DNA of 64,000 bases from Pseudomonas koreensis. GTDB taxonomy: Bacteria; Pseudomonadota; Gammaproteobacteria; Pseudomonadales; Pseudomonadaceae. Shown in pieces: positions 1 to 10,650 of this stretch (position 1 is its first letter; the number at the start of each line of letters is the position of its first letter). The position numbers and the translations under genes are program-made. A model generated the notes under the pieces. The model did not search any database. It was not told the DNA's origin and saw only the letters and a program-made list of their open reading frames with translations. The stretch spans positions 1,302,001 to 1,366,000 of the forward strand of contig NZ_JALJWP010000001.1 in assembly GCF_024169245.1 (NCBI RefSeq), read 5' to 3'.

Positions 1-1
1 G

Positions 2-1660
<1,659 letters not shown>

Positions 1661-1683
1661 TCCCGGTTGTTTGCTCGCTCATG

Positions 1684-1715
1684 AAAAACCCCGGCCAGTG
1701 CGCCGGGGTTTTTTT
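1684..1715 (+). terminator. Rho-independent terminator of gyrB
   Basis: An 11-bp stem (AAAACCCCGGC / GCCGGGGTTTT) closes a short loop and is followed by a run of seven T. It lies 24 nt after the gyrB stop and also faces the end of the convergent gene at 1734. Confidence 0.93.
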
Positions 1716-1733
1716 ATGCCTGAGGCAACGAGT

Positions 1734-2975
1734 TCAGCGATACCACCGGCTGAATGCCCCCGGCTCACCGCGCAGCTCACTCTGCACCGTGGACAGCATG
1801 TCGCTCATGCGCTGCACGAAGGTATGGTTTTGCGCCAGTGTCGCCCTGCCCTGCTGGGCAATCGCTCTACGCTCTTCATCATGCTCAAGGTAATAGCCGC
1901 AGATTTCGATCAGATCCCGAATGTCGCGGTAGATCACCAGATCTTTGCCGTCGGTGAACAGCCTGTGCAGATCCTCCTTGTCGTTGGTGACGAGGAAACC
2001 GCCACAGCTGAGCACATCGAACACGCGCATCGGCAGGCCGGATTCGACGAACGAGCGAATGATGTTGAGGTTGATTTTCGAGCGCTGGAAGATTCTTGGC
2101 ATCTCAGTGAAGTGGTCGGCATGTCCGACGTAGCTGCCTGTCTGAGCCTGCCATTCCTCGTTACCGTAGACTGCAACGCAAAAGCGTTCTTCGAGCTGTT
2201 GGATAACGTCAATGCGTTCCTGCCACGAATGCTCTCTGCCCAGCAGGTAAGCCAGTTTTTCCGCCACCGACAAATAGCGATCGCCCGCGAGCGGGTAGTT
2301 GGACTCCAGCTTGAGGGTGCTGATGAATTCATCACCCAGCTGCGTCGACAGGTTCGCGAAACCGTCGGGCCGATCCAGCGAGTCGATCAGGCGCTTGCAA
2401 CCTTCGCGCGTCTGCGCCGACAGATGCGGCAATATCGAGGTTCGATACTCAGTGCGGGTCAGGTTGGCAACGAAACTGATGTCATATTCCGCCAGTGAAT
2501 CCGGCGTTTCAAAATCGATCCGACCGATGCGCTCCAGGTTAGCCGCGACCGGCAAATGGTAGACCTGACGAACCCCGCTCTGCCTCAGCCGCCGGGCCAC
2601 TGCCGCGTCGTAAATGAAGGTAAAGCTGTGGGAATGATTGATGGCCTTGTCGTAGATCGGGTAACACGGGGTATCGATCACCCAGGCCAGGTCAGGGATT
2701 TTCAGCAGCTCGCAGACTTCACTGATGTACTGATTGAAGTTGATCGTGAGCACATAGTCGGGTCGCGAACTCATCAGCCCCATGACGTTGTCTTCGTTCA
2801 GCGCGAGCGTTGTCACGCGCAGACCCAGAGTCTGCAATGCCTCGGCACAGTCGCCCGAAATGACGGTGGCCTCGAACACTACAATAGAGGCGGCGGTTTT
2901 TGATTGTTCGGAATACGCAGTCAATTCCCTCAGACCTTTTTCATCTTTGATAATTTTCCGGCCGTCGTGGCTCAC
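1734..2975 (-). CDS. CgeB-like glycosyltransferase (DUF3880-type)
   Basis: 413-residue soluble protein resembling the CgeB/DUF3880 family: an N-terminal Rossmann-like half (ASIVVFEAT, PDYVLTINFNQ, DLAWVIDTPCY) and a C-terminal GT-B nucleotide-sugar half (INLNIIRSFVESGLPMRVFDVLSCGGFLVTN, then DLVIYRDIRDL). Relatives are annotated as spore maturation or glycosyltransferase proteins, and some act in flagellin or surface glycan modification. The substrate cannot be deduced. The start is GTG, and its GTGA overlaps the TGA stop of the upstream response regulator, so the two are translationally coupled. It is unusual for a glycosyltransferase to be the partner gene of an OmpR-type regulator. The function class is reasonably supported; the role is unknown. 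Confidence 0.75.
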   Translation of the reverse strand: MSHDGRKIIKDEKGLRELTAYSEQSKTAASIVVFEATVISGDCAEALQTLGLRVTTLALNEDNVMGLMSSRPDYVLTINFNQYISEVCELLKIPDLAWVIDTPCYPIYDKAINHSHSFTFIYDAAVARRLRQSGVRQVYHLPVAANLERIGRIDFETPDSLAEYDISFVANLTRTEYRTSILPHLSAQTREGCKRLIDSLDRPDGFANLSTQLGDEFISTLKLESNYPLAGDRYLSVAEKLAYLLGREHSWQERIDVIQQLEERFCVAVYGNEEWQAQTGSYVGHADHFTEMPRIFQRSKINLNIIRSFVESGLPMRVFDVLSCGGFLVTNDKEDLHRLFTDGKDLVIYRDIRDLIEICGYYLEHDEERRAIAQQGRATLAQNHTFVQRMSDMLSTVQSELRGEPGAFSRWYR

Positions 2976-3691
2976 TCATTCCCGGTCGCCACGCTCTCCA
3001 ACCGATACCCATATCCATAGATCGTCAGCAGTTGCCAACCCCGATCCGCCGTCAGCCCGAGCTTGTTGCGCAGCCGGTAGATGTGCGTATCCAGCGGTCG
3101 CGAGGAAGTGGTCTCTTCGTTCGGCCAGAAGCGCTCATACAGATAATCCCGCGACAGCGGCCGACCCAGGTTGCTGAACAGACATCGCGCCAGGCGATAT
3201 TCGCGCTCGGTCATGAGAATCGGTTTGCCTTCACGGGTGACGGTCAGTTCGGCGTCGTCGAAAGTCAGATCGTGGAACGTCTGCACTTCACCCGCCGCGC
3301 TGCGCGGTTGGCTGTGCCGACGCAATACCGCTGCCACCCGCGCCTTCAATTCATTGGGGCGAAACGGCTTGCTGACATAGTCATCGGCGCCGGCATTCAA
3401 GGCTTGAACGATATCGTTCTCGCCATCGCGACTGGTGAGCATGATTGCAGCGGGTGGCGCGTCCATGTGTTCGCGGGTCCAGCGCAGCAGCGCCAGGCCG
3501 GTCAGGTCCGGTAGTTGCCAGTCGAGGATCAGCAGGTCGAAAGTCTCCCGACGCAGCTGGCGCAACAAGTCTTCGCCGCGCTCGAAGCTGTGCAGTGACC
3601 ATGGCTGCTCGCCGGCTTCGGCCATTTGTTCCAGGGTTTGCTCAACCCGGCGCAGTTCGGCGGGTTCGTCGTCCAGAATGGCAACGCGCAT
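2972..3691 (-). CDS. OmpR-family response regulator
   Basis: 239-residue two-component response regulator. The receiver domain begins MRVAILDDEP, with the acidic pair at D7/D8, phospho-acceptor D57 in LILDWQL, the conserved Thr in MLTSRDG and Lys in SKPF. A winged-helix DNA-binding domain follows (MTEREYRLARCLF, TSSRPLDTHIYRLRNKLG, TIYGYGYRL). A longer frame reaches 3730, but the ATG at 3691 is preceded by AAGGAA eight bases away and starts directly on the receiver fold, so it is preferred. The divergent kinase at 3856 is the probable partner. The downstream glycosyltransferase is coupled by overlap and is a likely output gene. Confidence 0.9.
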   Translation of the reverse strand: MRVAILDDEPAELRRVEQTLEQMAEAGEQPWSLHSFERGEDLLRQLRRETFDLLILDWQLPDLTGLALLRWTREHMDAPPAAIMLTSRDGENDIVQALNAGADDYVSKPFRPNELKARVAAVLRRHSQPRSAAGEVQTFHDLTFDDAELTVTREGKPILMTEREYRLARCLFSNLGRPLSRDYLYERFWPNEETTSSRPLDTHIYRLRNKLGLTADRGWQLLTIYGYGYRLESVATGNE

Positions 3692-3855
3692 CGGCGGTGT
3701 TCCTTGTCGCTGGGGCTGGGATGTCGACAATAACCACTCTACAGCCGCGATGAAAGAAGCGGCCCGTCGGTGGTCGACGTCCGCTATGATTCTTCGGGTC
3801 TACGCCTCAGACCTGAGCCCTATGAAACCATTTCCATTGCCCTGCCCTTTGCCTC

Positions 3856-5391
3856 ATGCGTAACCCTCAACGCCGACGTGAAAGTCGTGAGCCGAGCCAG
3901 GTCCAGCGTCTGTTCCGGCGACTGGTGCGCGAGTGGTTGTGGATAAGCCTGGTGCTATTGCCGCTGACTGCCTTGCTGTCTTACCGCGCCCAATTCACTC
4001 TGCACAATCCTTCGCTGGCGCCCGGCGCGCTGCTGTCGGTGGCGATGGTGGCATGTGTGCTGGGATTATTGCTGTGGCGGCCTCGTTGGGCGCTGTGGGT
4101 CACCTTGGTCGGCATGGCGTGCGCGCTCATCGGCAGCGCAATACTGGCCGAAGTCCGCTACTGGTGGTCGCCAACGCCAGCCGCGCTGGGCATGTTGTTC
4201 GGTTACCTGATCTGGAATTGGCGACGCCTGAGCGTAGTCCTGACTTACTTCGGCTGGGAGCTGGCGCGTCTGGACAGCGAGCCGAAAGTCTTCCCGGAAC
4301 GACGCCGGAGTCGTTTCACCGGTGCCGACCAGTTGCAAGGCCAGATCATGGCGCTCGAACAAGCCATGAGCCGCACCCGCGATACCCGGCGCTTCATTGC
4401 CGATGGCCTGGAATACCTGCCGGTGGCGACGCTGATCAGTGATCCGCAGGGCAAGATTCTGCTGGGCAATCGCAAAGCACGCGAATTGTTCGAGGATCCG
4501 TTGGTGGGCGATGACGTGCTCGATCAACTGGCACGACTCGGCTATCCGGAATTATCCACAGCGCCGCGACCGCCGCTGGCCACGCTGGCGCTGCTGGAAT
4601 TTCGCGATCACAAGGAACGCAGTCTGCGCCTGGAAAGAGCGGCGCTGCTGCCGGTCGACGGCGATACGCCGATCGGCTGGTTGCTCAGCCTGACTGACTT
4701 GAGTGCCGAGCGTGCGGCTGAGGAGCAGCGCGGTGTTCTGCTGCGCTTTCTCTCCCATGATCTGCGCGCGCCACATTCGGCCATCCTCGCCTTGCTCGAT
4801 GTGCATCGCCATCAGGTGGGCGCTGATGCGCCATTGTTCGAGCAGATCGAGCGTCAAGTGCGCCGCGCGCTGGATCTGACCGATGGATTCGTCTTGCTGG
4901 CGCGAGCTGAGTCCGAGACCTACCAGTTCCGCCCGACGTTATTCGCGATGCTGGTATTGGACGTACTGGATCAGGCCCTGCCTATCGCTCAGCAGAAACA
5001 GATCGAACTGCTGAATCAAGTCGATGAAGAATGTCAGGAGCGCCTGCTTATGGCCGATCAGGGATTGCTGACGCGCGCCCTGTTCAACCTGCTGGAGAAC
5101 GCGATCAAGTACAGCCCGGCAGACACCACTGTGCAACTGAAGGTCAGTTGTCACGGGCAGCGGTTGCGCTGCGAGTTGGCGGATCAGGGCAAGGGGATTG
5201 CGGCCGATGAATTGCCTGACCTGTTCAGCCAGTATCGGCGTTTTTCCTCGGCCCAAGGTATCGATGGTGTGGGCCTGGGTTTGTCGATGGTCAAGGCTGT
5301 GATCGACCATCATGGCGGCACCATCGAATGTCACAGCGTGGTCAATGCGGGAACCACATTCCGCATCGAGTTGCCGCTGATTGCCGAATGA
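3856..5391 (+). CDS. Membrane sensor histidine kinase lacking a visible periplasmic sensor domain
   Basis: 511-residue kinase divergent from the response regulator. Order: basic N-terminus; about four hydrophobic helices between residues 28 and 122; linker and PAS-like region (residues ~180-285, LPVATLISDPQGKILLGN); HisKA with phospho-acceptor H301 in LSHDLRAPHSAI; and HATPase with NLLENAIKYS, DQGKGI and GVGLGLSMVK. The three helices plus PAS plus kinase resemble CHASE2-type kinases, but only about 15 residues separate the first two helices, so the CHASE2 loop is absent. The start lacks a good Shine-Dalgarno; an upstream 13-codon ORF (3822-3863) overlaps it and could couple translation. Confidence 0.88.
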   Translation: MRNPQRRRESREPSQVQRLFRRLVREWLWISLVLLPLTALLSYRAQFTLHNPSLAPGALLSVAMVACVLGLLLWRPRWALWVTLVGMACALIGSAILAEVRYWWSPTPAALGMLFGYLIWNWRRLSVVLTYFGWELARLDSEPKVFPERRRSRFTGADQLQGQIMALEQAMSRTRDTRRFIADGLEYLPVATLISDPQGKILLGNRKARELFEDPLVGDDVLDQLARLGYPELSTAPRPPLATLALLEFRDHKERSLRLERAALLPVDGDTPIGWLLSLTDLSAERAAEEQRGVLLRFLSHDLRAPHSAILALLDVHRHQVGADAPLFEQIERQVRRALDLTDGFVLLARAESETYQFRPTLFAMLVLDVLDQALPIAQQKQIELLNQVDEECQERLLMADQGLLTRALFNLLENAIKYSPADTTVQLKVSCHGQRLRCELADQGKGIAADELPDLFSQYRRFSSAQGIDGVGLGLSMVKAVIDHHGGTIECHSVVNAGTTFRIELPLIAE

Positions 5392-5399
5392 ACGGGCAC

Positions 5400-5430
5400 A
5401 AAAAAACCGGCTATAACAGCCGGTTTTTTT
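5400..5430 (+). terminator. Rho-independent terminator of the histidine kinase
   Basis: The stem ACCGGC / GCCGGT with a TATAACA loop is flanked by seven A upstream and seven T downstream, nine bases after the kinase stop codon. The symmetric A and T runs could let it work in both directions, and it lies between convergent genes. Confidence 0.9.
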
Positions 5431-5558
5431 ACATCCGAATAAAACTTATGCACGGATTTCGTTCAATTCCGCTATTTATAAATATCTATAATAATCAATA
5501 AGTTAGAGACCGATTACGGTCTTTTGAAGCGAAAGCGTACACAGGTTATCCACAAAAT

Positions 5559-6338
5559 TCAGACAGCCAGTCGATCACTTGCGGCCGGGGCCTGTGGCGC
5601 CGGTGGCAGCGAGCCCATTTCGCGCTGGATTTTCTCGTTCCACGCCTGCACACGATCATTCAGCTCAGCGATGGCGCGCGGCCCGCTGCCTTCGGCATAC
5701 ATCGGTTCGCCGATGACCACGCTGATCACTCCAGACTGTTTACCCCAGCCGATTTTTGGCCAGAATTTGCCGGCATTGTGTGCAATCGGCAGTACCGGAA
5801 GCGCCGCATTCACGGCCAATGCGCTGCCACTGCGGGAGAATTTTCCGACGGTGCCGTAGGGGACTCGCGTGCCTTCAGGGAAGATCAGCACCCAGACGTT
5901 GTCCTTGAGCAGCTCGTCGCCTTTGGCCGCGACTTGTTTGAGCGCGGCCTTCGGGTTGTCGCGGTCGATGGCGATCGGCCGCAGCATGGCCATGGCCCAG
6001 CCGAAGAACGGTACGTAAAGCAATTCGCGCTTGAGCACTTGGCTCAAGGGCGAGAAATAAGCGGAGAGAAAGAATGTCTCCCAAGTGCTCTGGTGGTTCG
6101 ATTGAATCACGCAGGGCCGGTCCGGCACGTTTTCCGCGCCTTTGATTTCGTAGCGGATACCGAGAAACACCTTGGTCAGCCACAGGGCGCAACGGCACCA
6201 GTACACGTTGATGAAACGATAGCGCGCCTTGAAGGACAGGAACGGCGCGATGAAAAAGCTCAGGCTGCACCACAGCAACGCTGTTGTGCCCAGCAGCAGA
6301 TAAAAAACAAAGATTCTGAAGGCCCGCAGTATCGACAT
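5559..6338 (-). CDS. plsC: 1-acyl-sn-glycerol-3-phosphate acyltransferase
   Basis: 259-residue inner-membrane acyltransferase that converts lysophosphatidic acid to phosphatidic acid in phospholipid synthesis. An N-terminal hydrophobic segment (residues ~8-34) is followed by the block I motif NHQSTWE, which has Glu where most PlsC proteins have Asp (H-x4-D), block II around RELLYVPFFGWAM, block III in VLIFPEGTR, and the PVLPIAHNAG block. It follows gmhB on the same strand with an 83-nt gap, matching the common Pseudomonas order glyQ-glyS-gmhB-plsC. The tail is rich in Pro and Ala. Paralogous acyltransferases exist in pseudomonads, so essentiality cannot be assumed. Confidence 0.93.
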   Translation of the reverse strand: MSILRAFRIFVFYLLLGTTALLWCSLSFFIAPFLSFKARYRFINVYWCRCALWLTKVFLGIRYEIKGAENVPDRPCVIQSNHQSTWETFFLSAYFSPLSQVLKRELLYVPFFGWAMAMLRPIAIDRDNPKAALKQVAAKGDELLKDNVWVLIFPEGTRVPYGTVGKFSRSGSALAVNAALPVLPIAHNAGKFWPKIGWGKQSGVISVVIGEPMYAEGSGPRAIAELNDRVQAWNEKIQREMGSLPPAPQAPAASDRLAV

Positions 6339-6421
6339 GGCGACGGTTACCGTTACGGGGCAATGCCCGACTGTTCAAGCGCACTCCCGAGCAATCCCTG
6401 GCCAGGAAATTCAGAAGTACT

Positions 6422-6955
6422 CTAGTTGTGGATAAGTTCTGCGGCAATCGCCGCCAGATCGTCAAAAATCAGAGTGCCAACCGGCAGGGTCTTGCCCTGA
6501 GTCTTCCCGCCTTTTCCGGTCTTCACCAAAACTGGCTGTGAATCGACGGCTTTGGCGGCCTCCAGGTCACCAAGGCTGTCGCCGACGAACCAGACATTGG
6601 CCAGCTCGACGTTGTAATGCGCGGCGATGGTCTTCAGCATCCCCGGTTTCGGCTTGCGGCAATCGCAACCTTCATCCGGGCCATGCGGGCAATAAACGAT
6701 CAAGCCGACCTCACCGCCCTGCTCCGCCACCAGTTCGCGCAGGCGCGCGTGCATGGCATCGAGGGTGGCGAGGTCGTAATAACCGCGAGCAATGCCCGAC
6801 TGGTTGGTGGCCACCGCCACCGTCCAGCCGGCCTTGCTCAACTGCGCGATCGCTTCGATCGAGCCGGGCAGCGGAATCCACTCCTCCACCGACTTGATGT
6901 AGGCATCGGAGTCGTAGTTGATCACGCCGTCACGATCGAGAATCAGCAGTTTCAA
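6422..6955 (-). CDS. gmhB: D-glycero-beta-D-manno-heptose-1,7-bisphosphate 7-phosphatase
   Basis: 177-residue HAD-family phosphatase of the ADP-heptose pathway for LPS inner core. It begins MKLLILDRDGVINYDSDAYI, which holds the DxD nucleophile motif. VATNQSGIARGYY follows, then the structural zinc loop CPHGPDEGCDCRKPKPGM and the metal-binding GDSLGDLEAA. The start is taken as TTG at 6955: upstream codons in the longer open frame run back into glyS, while TTG has GAGG about nine bases upstream, lies ten bases after the glyS stop and starts exactly on the family N-terminus. Confidence 0.92.
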   Translation of the reverse strand: MKLLILDRDGVINYDSDAYIKSVEEWIPLPGSIEAIAQLSKAGWTVAVATNQSGIARGYYDLATLDAMHARLRELVAEQGGEVGLIVYCPHGPDEGCDCRKPKPGMLKTIAAHYNVELANVWFVGDSLGDLEAAKAVDSQPVLVKTGKGGKTQGKTLPVGTLIFDDLAAIAAELIHN

Positions 6956-6965
6956 CAGCAGTACC

Positions 6966-9020
6966 TCAACCCAGCAGCGAAATGTCGGCAACACCGAGGA
7001 ACAGACCACGCAGACGCGCGAGCAGCGCGTAACGGTTGGCCCGCACATTGGCGTCGTCGGCATTGACCATCACCGCATCGAAGAACGCGTCCACCGGCTC
7101 GCGCAGTGCCGCCAGGCGGGCCAGCGATTCGTTGTACTGACGCGCCGCGGCCATCGGTTGCACAGCCTGATCCGCTTGCTGGATCGCCGAGTACAGCGAG
7201 AACTCGTTGGCATTGTCGAAGTACTTGGCCTCGACCACGGTCGGTACCGAGCCTTCGACTTTGCTCAACAGGTTCGACACACGCTTGTTCACCGCCGCCA
7301 GCGCTGCCGCTTCCGGCAGTTTGCGGAAGGCCTGCACCGCTTGTACACGCTGGTCGAAGTCCAGCGCCGAACCCGGCTTGAGCGCACGTACCGACAGGTA
7401 AGTTGCGACATCGACGCCTTCGTCTTCATAGCGCGCCCGCAGACGGTCGAAGATGAACTCCAGCACCGCCTCGTTGAGGCCGGCAGCCTTGACCTTGCCG
7501 CCGAACGCAGTCACGGCGAAAGCCACGGCGTCGTTCAGGTCGAGATCGAGTTTCTTTTCAATCAGGATACGCAGCACACCCAGCGCAGCACGGCGCAGGG
7601 CATATGGGTCTTTGCTGCCGGTTGGCAGCATGCCGATACCGAAGATACCGACCAGGGTGTCGAGCTTGTCGGCGATGGCCACGGCTGCACCGGTCAGGGT
7701 CGCCGGCAACTCCGCGCCGGCACCGCGTGGCATGTACTGCTCGTTCAGCGCCAACGCGACGTCCTGCGGCTCGCCGTCATTGAGGGCGTAGTAGTAGCCG
7801 GCGACGCCTTGCATCTCCGGGAACTCGCCGACCATTTCGGTGGCCAGGTCGCACTTCGACAGCAGGCCTGCGCGGGCAGCCCACGAAGCGTTGCCGCCGA
7901 TGCGTGCGGCGATGTACGCGGCCAGTTTCGATACGCGCTCGGCCTTGTCGTAGACGCTGCCGAGTTTTTCCTGGAACACCACGTTCTGCAGGCGCAGGTT
8001 GAACGCTTCGAGCTTCTGCTTCTTGTCCTGCTTGAAGAAGAATTCGGCGTCGGTCAGACGTGGGCGCACCACTTTCTCGTTACCGGCGATGATCTGCTGC
8101 GGGTCTTTGCTTTCGATGTTGGCCACAGTGATGAAACGTGGCAGCAACTTGCCGTCGGCATCCAGCAGGCAGAAGTACTTCTGGTTGTCCTGCATGGTGG
8201 TGATCAGCGCTTCCTGCGGCACGTCGAGGAAACGTTCCTCGAACGAGCACACCAGCGGCACCGGCCATTCGACCAGCGCGGTCACTTCGTCGAGCAGCGC
8301 CGGTGGCACGATTGCGGTGCCTTCCTGGCGCGTGGCCAGTTCTTCGGTGCGCTTGCTGATGATCTCGCGACGCTCGTTGGCATCGGCCAATACGTACGCG
8401 GCACGCAGGTCGGCGAGGTAGCTCGACGGCGAACCGATACGCACGGCTTCCGGATGATGGAAACGGTGACCACGGGAATCGCGGCCAGCCTTCTGCGCGA
8501 GGATCGTGCAGTCGATGACCTGATCACCGAGCAGCATCACCAGCCACTGGGTCGGACGCACGAACTCTTCCTTGCGCGCACCCCAACGCATGCGTTTCGG
8601 GATCGGCAGGTCGTTCAACGAATCTTCGACGATGGTCGGCAGCAGGCTCGCGGTCGGCTTGCCGGCGATGTTCTGGCTGTAGCGCAGTTTCGGACCGCTC
8701 TGGTCGATTTCGCTCAAGTCGACGCCGCACTTCTTGGCGAAGCCCAGTGCTGCTTGAGTTGGATTGCCGTCAGCGTCGAACGCGGCCTGACGTGGCGGGC
8801 CATCGAGGTTGATGCTGCGATCCGGCTGCTGGGTGGCCAGCGCGGTGATCAGCACAGCCAGACGACGCGGCGCGGCATACACGGTTTTGCTTTCGTAGTT
8901 CAGGCCGGCGGCTTGCAAGCCCTTGTCGATACCGGCGAGGAACGCTTCAGCCAGCGTGTTCAGGGCTTTTGGCGGCAGTTCTTCGGTGCCCAGTTCAACC
9001 AGAAAATCTTGCGCACTCAT
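6966..9020 (-). CDS. glyS: Glycyl-tRNA synthetase beta subunit
   Basis: 684-residue beta subunit of the bacterial (alpha-beta)2 glycyl-tRNA synthetase, which supplies tRNA recognition and the C-terminal anticodon-binding domain. It starts [20 protein letters not shown], the standard N-terminus, and carries the HD-like and DALR-type regions ([40 protein letters not shown] at the end). Its ATG overlaps the TGA of glyQ as ATGA, which fits equimolar synthesis of the two subunits. The usual length is about 685 residues. A long open frame on the opposite strand is a shadow of this gene. Confidence 0.98.
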   Translation of the reverse strand: MSAQDFLVELGTEELPPKALNTLAEAFLAGIDKGLQAAGLNYESKTVYAAPRRLAVLITALATQQPDRSINLDGPPRQAAFDADGNPTQAALGFAKKCGVDLSEIDQSGPKLRYSQNIAGKPTASLLPTIVEDSLNDLPIPKRMRWGARKEEFVRPTQWLVMLLGDQVIDCTILAQKAGRDSRGHRFHHPEAVRIGSPSSYLADLRAAYVLADANERREIISKRTEELATRQEGTAIVPPALLDEVTALVEWPVPLVCSFEERFLDVPQEALITTMQDNQKYFCLLDADGKLLPRFITVANIESKDPQQIIAGNEKVVRPRLTDAEFFFKQDKKQKLEAFNLRLQNVVFQEKLGSVYDKAERVSKLAAYIAARIGGNASWAARAGLLSKCDLATEMVGEFPEMQGVAGYYYALNDGEPQDVALALNEQYMPRGAGAELPATLTGAAVAIADKLDTLVGIFGIGMLPTGSKDPYALRRAALGVLRILIEKKLDLDLNDAVAFAVTAFGGKVKAAGLNEAVLEFIFDRLRARYEDEGVDVATYLSVRALKPGSALDFDQRVQAVQAFRKLPEAAALAAVNKRVSNLLSKVEGSVPTVVEAKYFDNANEFSLYSAIQQADQAVQPMAAARQYNESLARLAALREPVDAFFDAVMVNADDANVRANRYALLARLRGLFLGVADISLLG

Positions 9021-9970
9021 TGTGCAGCCTCCAGCTTGGCCAGTACTTCGTCACGCAGGTCCGGGGTCGCCATCGGGAAGCCCAGCTTGGCGCGTGCCAG
9101 CAGGTAGGCTTGCGCAACGGAACGCGCCAGGGTGCGCACGCGCAGAATGTATTGCTGACGCGCGGTCACCGAGATCGCCCGGCGCGCATCCAGCAGGTTG
9201 AAGGTGTGCGACGCCTTCAGCACCATTTCGTAGCTTGGCAACGGCAGCGGTTGGTCGAGTTCGATCAAGCGCTTGGCTTCGCTTTCATAGAAGTCGAACA
9301 GCTCGAACAGTTTGTCGACGTTGGCGTGTTCGAAGTTGTAGGTGGACTGCTCCACTTCGTTCTGGTGGAACACATCGCCGTAAGTGACTTTGCCGAACGG
9401 GCCGTCAGCCCAGACCAGGTCGTAGACCGAATCCACGCCTTGCAGGTACATGGCCAGGCGCTCGAGCCCGTAGGTGATCTCGCCGGTCACCGGGTAGCAC
9501 TCGATGCCGCCCGCTTGCTGGAAGTAGGTGAACTGGGTGACTTCCATGCCGTTGAGCCAGACTTCCCAGCCCAGACCCCAGGCGCCGAGGGTCGGCGATT
9601 CCCAGTTGTCTTCGACGAAGCGGATGTCGTGGACCAGCGGGTCGAGGCCGACATGCTTGAGCGAGCCCAGATACAGTTCCTGGAAGTTGTCCGGGTTAGG
9701 CTTCAGGACAACCTGAAACTGGTAGTAGTGCTGCAGACGGTTCGGGTTTTCGCCGTAACGGCCGTCAGTCGGACGGCGGCTTGGCTGCACGTACGCGGCG
9801 TTCCAGGTTTCCGGGCCGATGGCGCGCAGGAAGGTCGCGGTGTGGAAAGTGCCGGCGCCTACTTCCATATCGTAGGGCTGAAGTACCACACAACCTTGCT
9901 CGGCCCAGTATTGCTGGAGCGCGAGGATCAAGTCTTGGAAGGTACGCACGGCTGGCGTAGGCTGGCTCAC
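9017..9970 (-). CDS. glyQ: Glycyl-tRNA synthetase alpha subunit
   Basis: 317-residue class II synthetase catalytic subunit that activates glycine. Class II motifs include [32 protein letters not shown] and [16 protein letters not shown] segments (here [15 protein letters not shown]). The open frame extends to 10102, but the GTG at 9970 follows AGGTGA six bases upstream and gives the family N-terminus [15 protein letters not shown]. It is the first gene of glyQ-glyS-gmhB and is divergent from tag, with about 80 bases between them for both promoters. Confidence 0.97.
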   Translation of the reverse strand: MSQPTPAVRTFQDLILALQQYWAEQGCVVLQPYDMEVGAGTFHTATFLRAIGPETWNAAYVQPSRRPTDGRYGENPNRLQHYYQFQVVLKPNPDNFQELYLGSLKHVGLDPLVHDIRFVEDNWESPTLGAWGLGWEVWLNGMEVTQFTYFQQAGGIECYPVTGEITYGLERLAMYLQGVDSVYDLVWADGPFGKVTYGDVFHQNEVEQSTYNFEHANVDKLFELFDFYESEAKRLIELDQPLPLPSYEMVLKASHTFNLLDARRAISVTARQQYILRVRTLARSVAQAYLLARAKLGFPMATPDLRDEVLAKLEAAQ

Positions 9971-10051
9971 GAAATTCACCTGTTTCTTGGGCTGCGATTT
10001 AAAGAGCGGGAGTATACCCGATTCGTTGCTGCGCACGCCCCCTGGAGCCTT

Positions 10052-10609
10052 ATGCCACGCTGCTTTTGGTGTACCGAAGATCCGCTGTACATGGCTTATC
10101 ACGATCAGGAGTGGGGCACGCCGCTACGCGATGCGCAGGGTTTGTTCGAGTTGCTTTTGCTCGAAGGGTTCCAGGCCGGGCTGTCGTGGATCACCGTGCT
10201 GCGCAAACGCGAGCGTTATCGTCAGGTGCTGTTCGGCTTCGATGTGCAGCGCGTGGCGCAGATGAGCGACGCCGAGATCGACGAACTCATGCTCGATCCG
10301 GGCATCATTCGCAATCGCCTGAAACTCAACGCCGCGCGGCGCAACGCTCAGGCCTGGCTGGCGCTGGAGGATCCGGTGGCGTTTCTCTGGTCGTTCGTTG
10401 GCGACCAACCGATCATCAACCATTTCAAGGATCGCAGCGAGGTCCCGGCGATCACCCCCGAAGCGCTGGCAATGAGCAAGGCTTTGAAAAAAGCCGGCTT
10501 CACCTTCGTCGGCCCGACCATTTGCTACGCGCTGATGCAGGCCTCGGGCATGGTCATGGACCACACCCGCGATTGCGACCGCTACGCGCAGCTTGCCAAC
10601 GGCGGTTAG
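10052..10609 (+). CDS. tag: DNA-3-methyladenine glycosylase I
   Basis: 185-residue monofunctional base-excision enzyme that removes 3-methyladenine from alkylated DNA. It begins [22 protein letters not shown], with the family's Cys/His zinc-site residues; the matching ligands are near the C-terminus in [28 protein letters not shown] holds the catalytic-pocket Glu and the aromatic residues. Length matches the family (~185). It is divergent from glyQ and followed 41 nt later by the lipid A acyltransferase on the same strand. Confidence 0.96.
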   Translation: MPRCFWCTEDPLYMAYHDQEWGTPLRDAQGLFELLLLEGFQAGLSWITVLRKRERYRQVLFGFDVQRVAQMSDAEIDELMLDPGIIRNRLKLNAARRNAQAWLALEDPVAFLWSFVGDQPIINHFKDRSEVPAITPEALAMSKALKKAGFTFVGPTICYALMQASGMVMDHTRDCDRYAQLANGG

Positions 10610-10650
10610 AATGACCGCCTCGCGCACAGCACAAAGATCAGGAGTGACCT

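Larger units (their letters stand above)
3938..6435. other. Cluster of four perfect DnaA boxes
   Basis: TTATCCACA or its complement occurs at 3938-3946 (minus), 4552-4560 (plus), 5546-5554 (plus) and 6427-6435 (minus). The first two are inside the kinase gene, the third between genes, and the last straddles the gmhB stop region. Perfect boxes bind DnaA-ATP and DnaA-ADP with high affinity in well-studied bacteria. The nearby gyrB shows the origin is close. Whether these boxes titrate DnaA or are remnants of an origin is inference. Confidence 0.6.

Noticed and set aside
3822..3863. 13-codon ORF ending over the histidine kinase start
   Set aside because: Weak ribosome site and no known leader motif; kept only as a note on possible translational coupling.
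6918..9107. 729-codon open frame opposite glyS and gmhB on the plus strand
   Set aside because: It is fully antisense to the canonical glyS, has low-complexity Arg/Gln/His-rich composition and no family motifs; long antisense frames are a by-product of high GC third positions.
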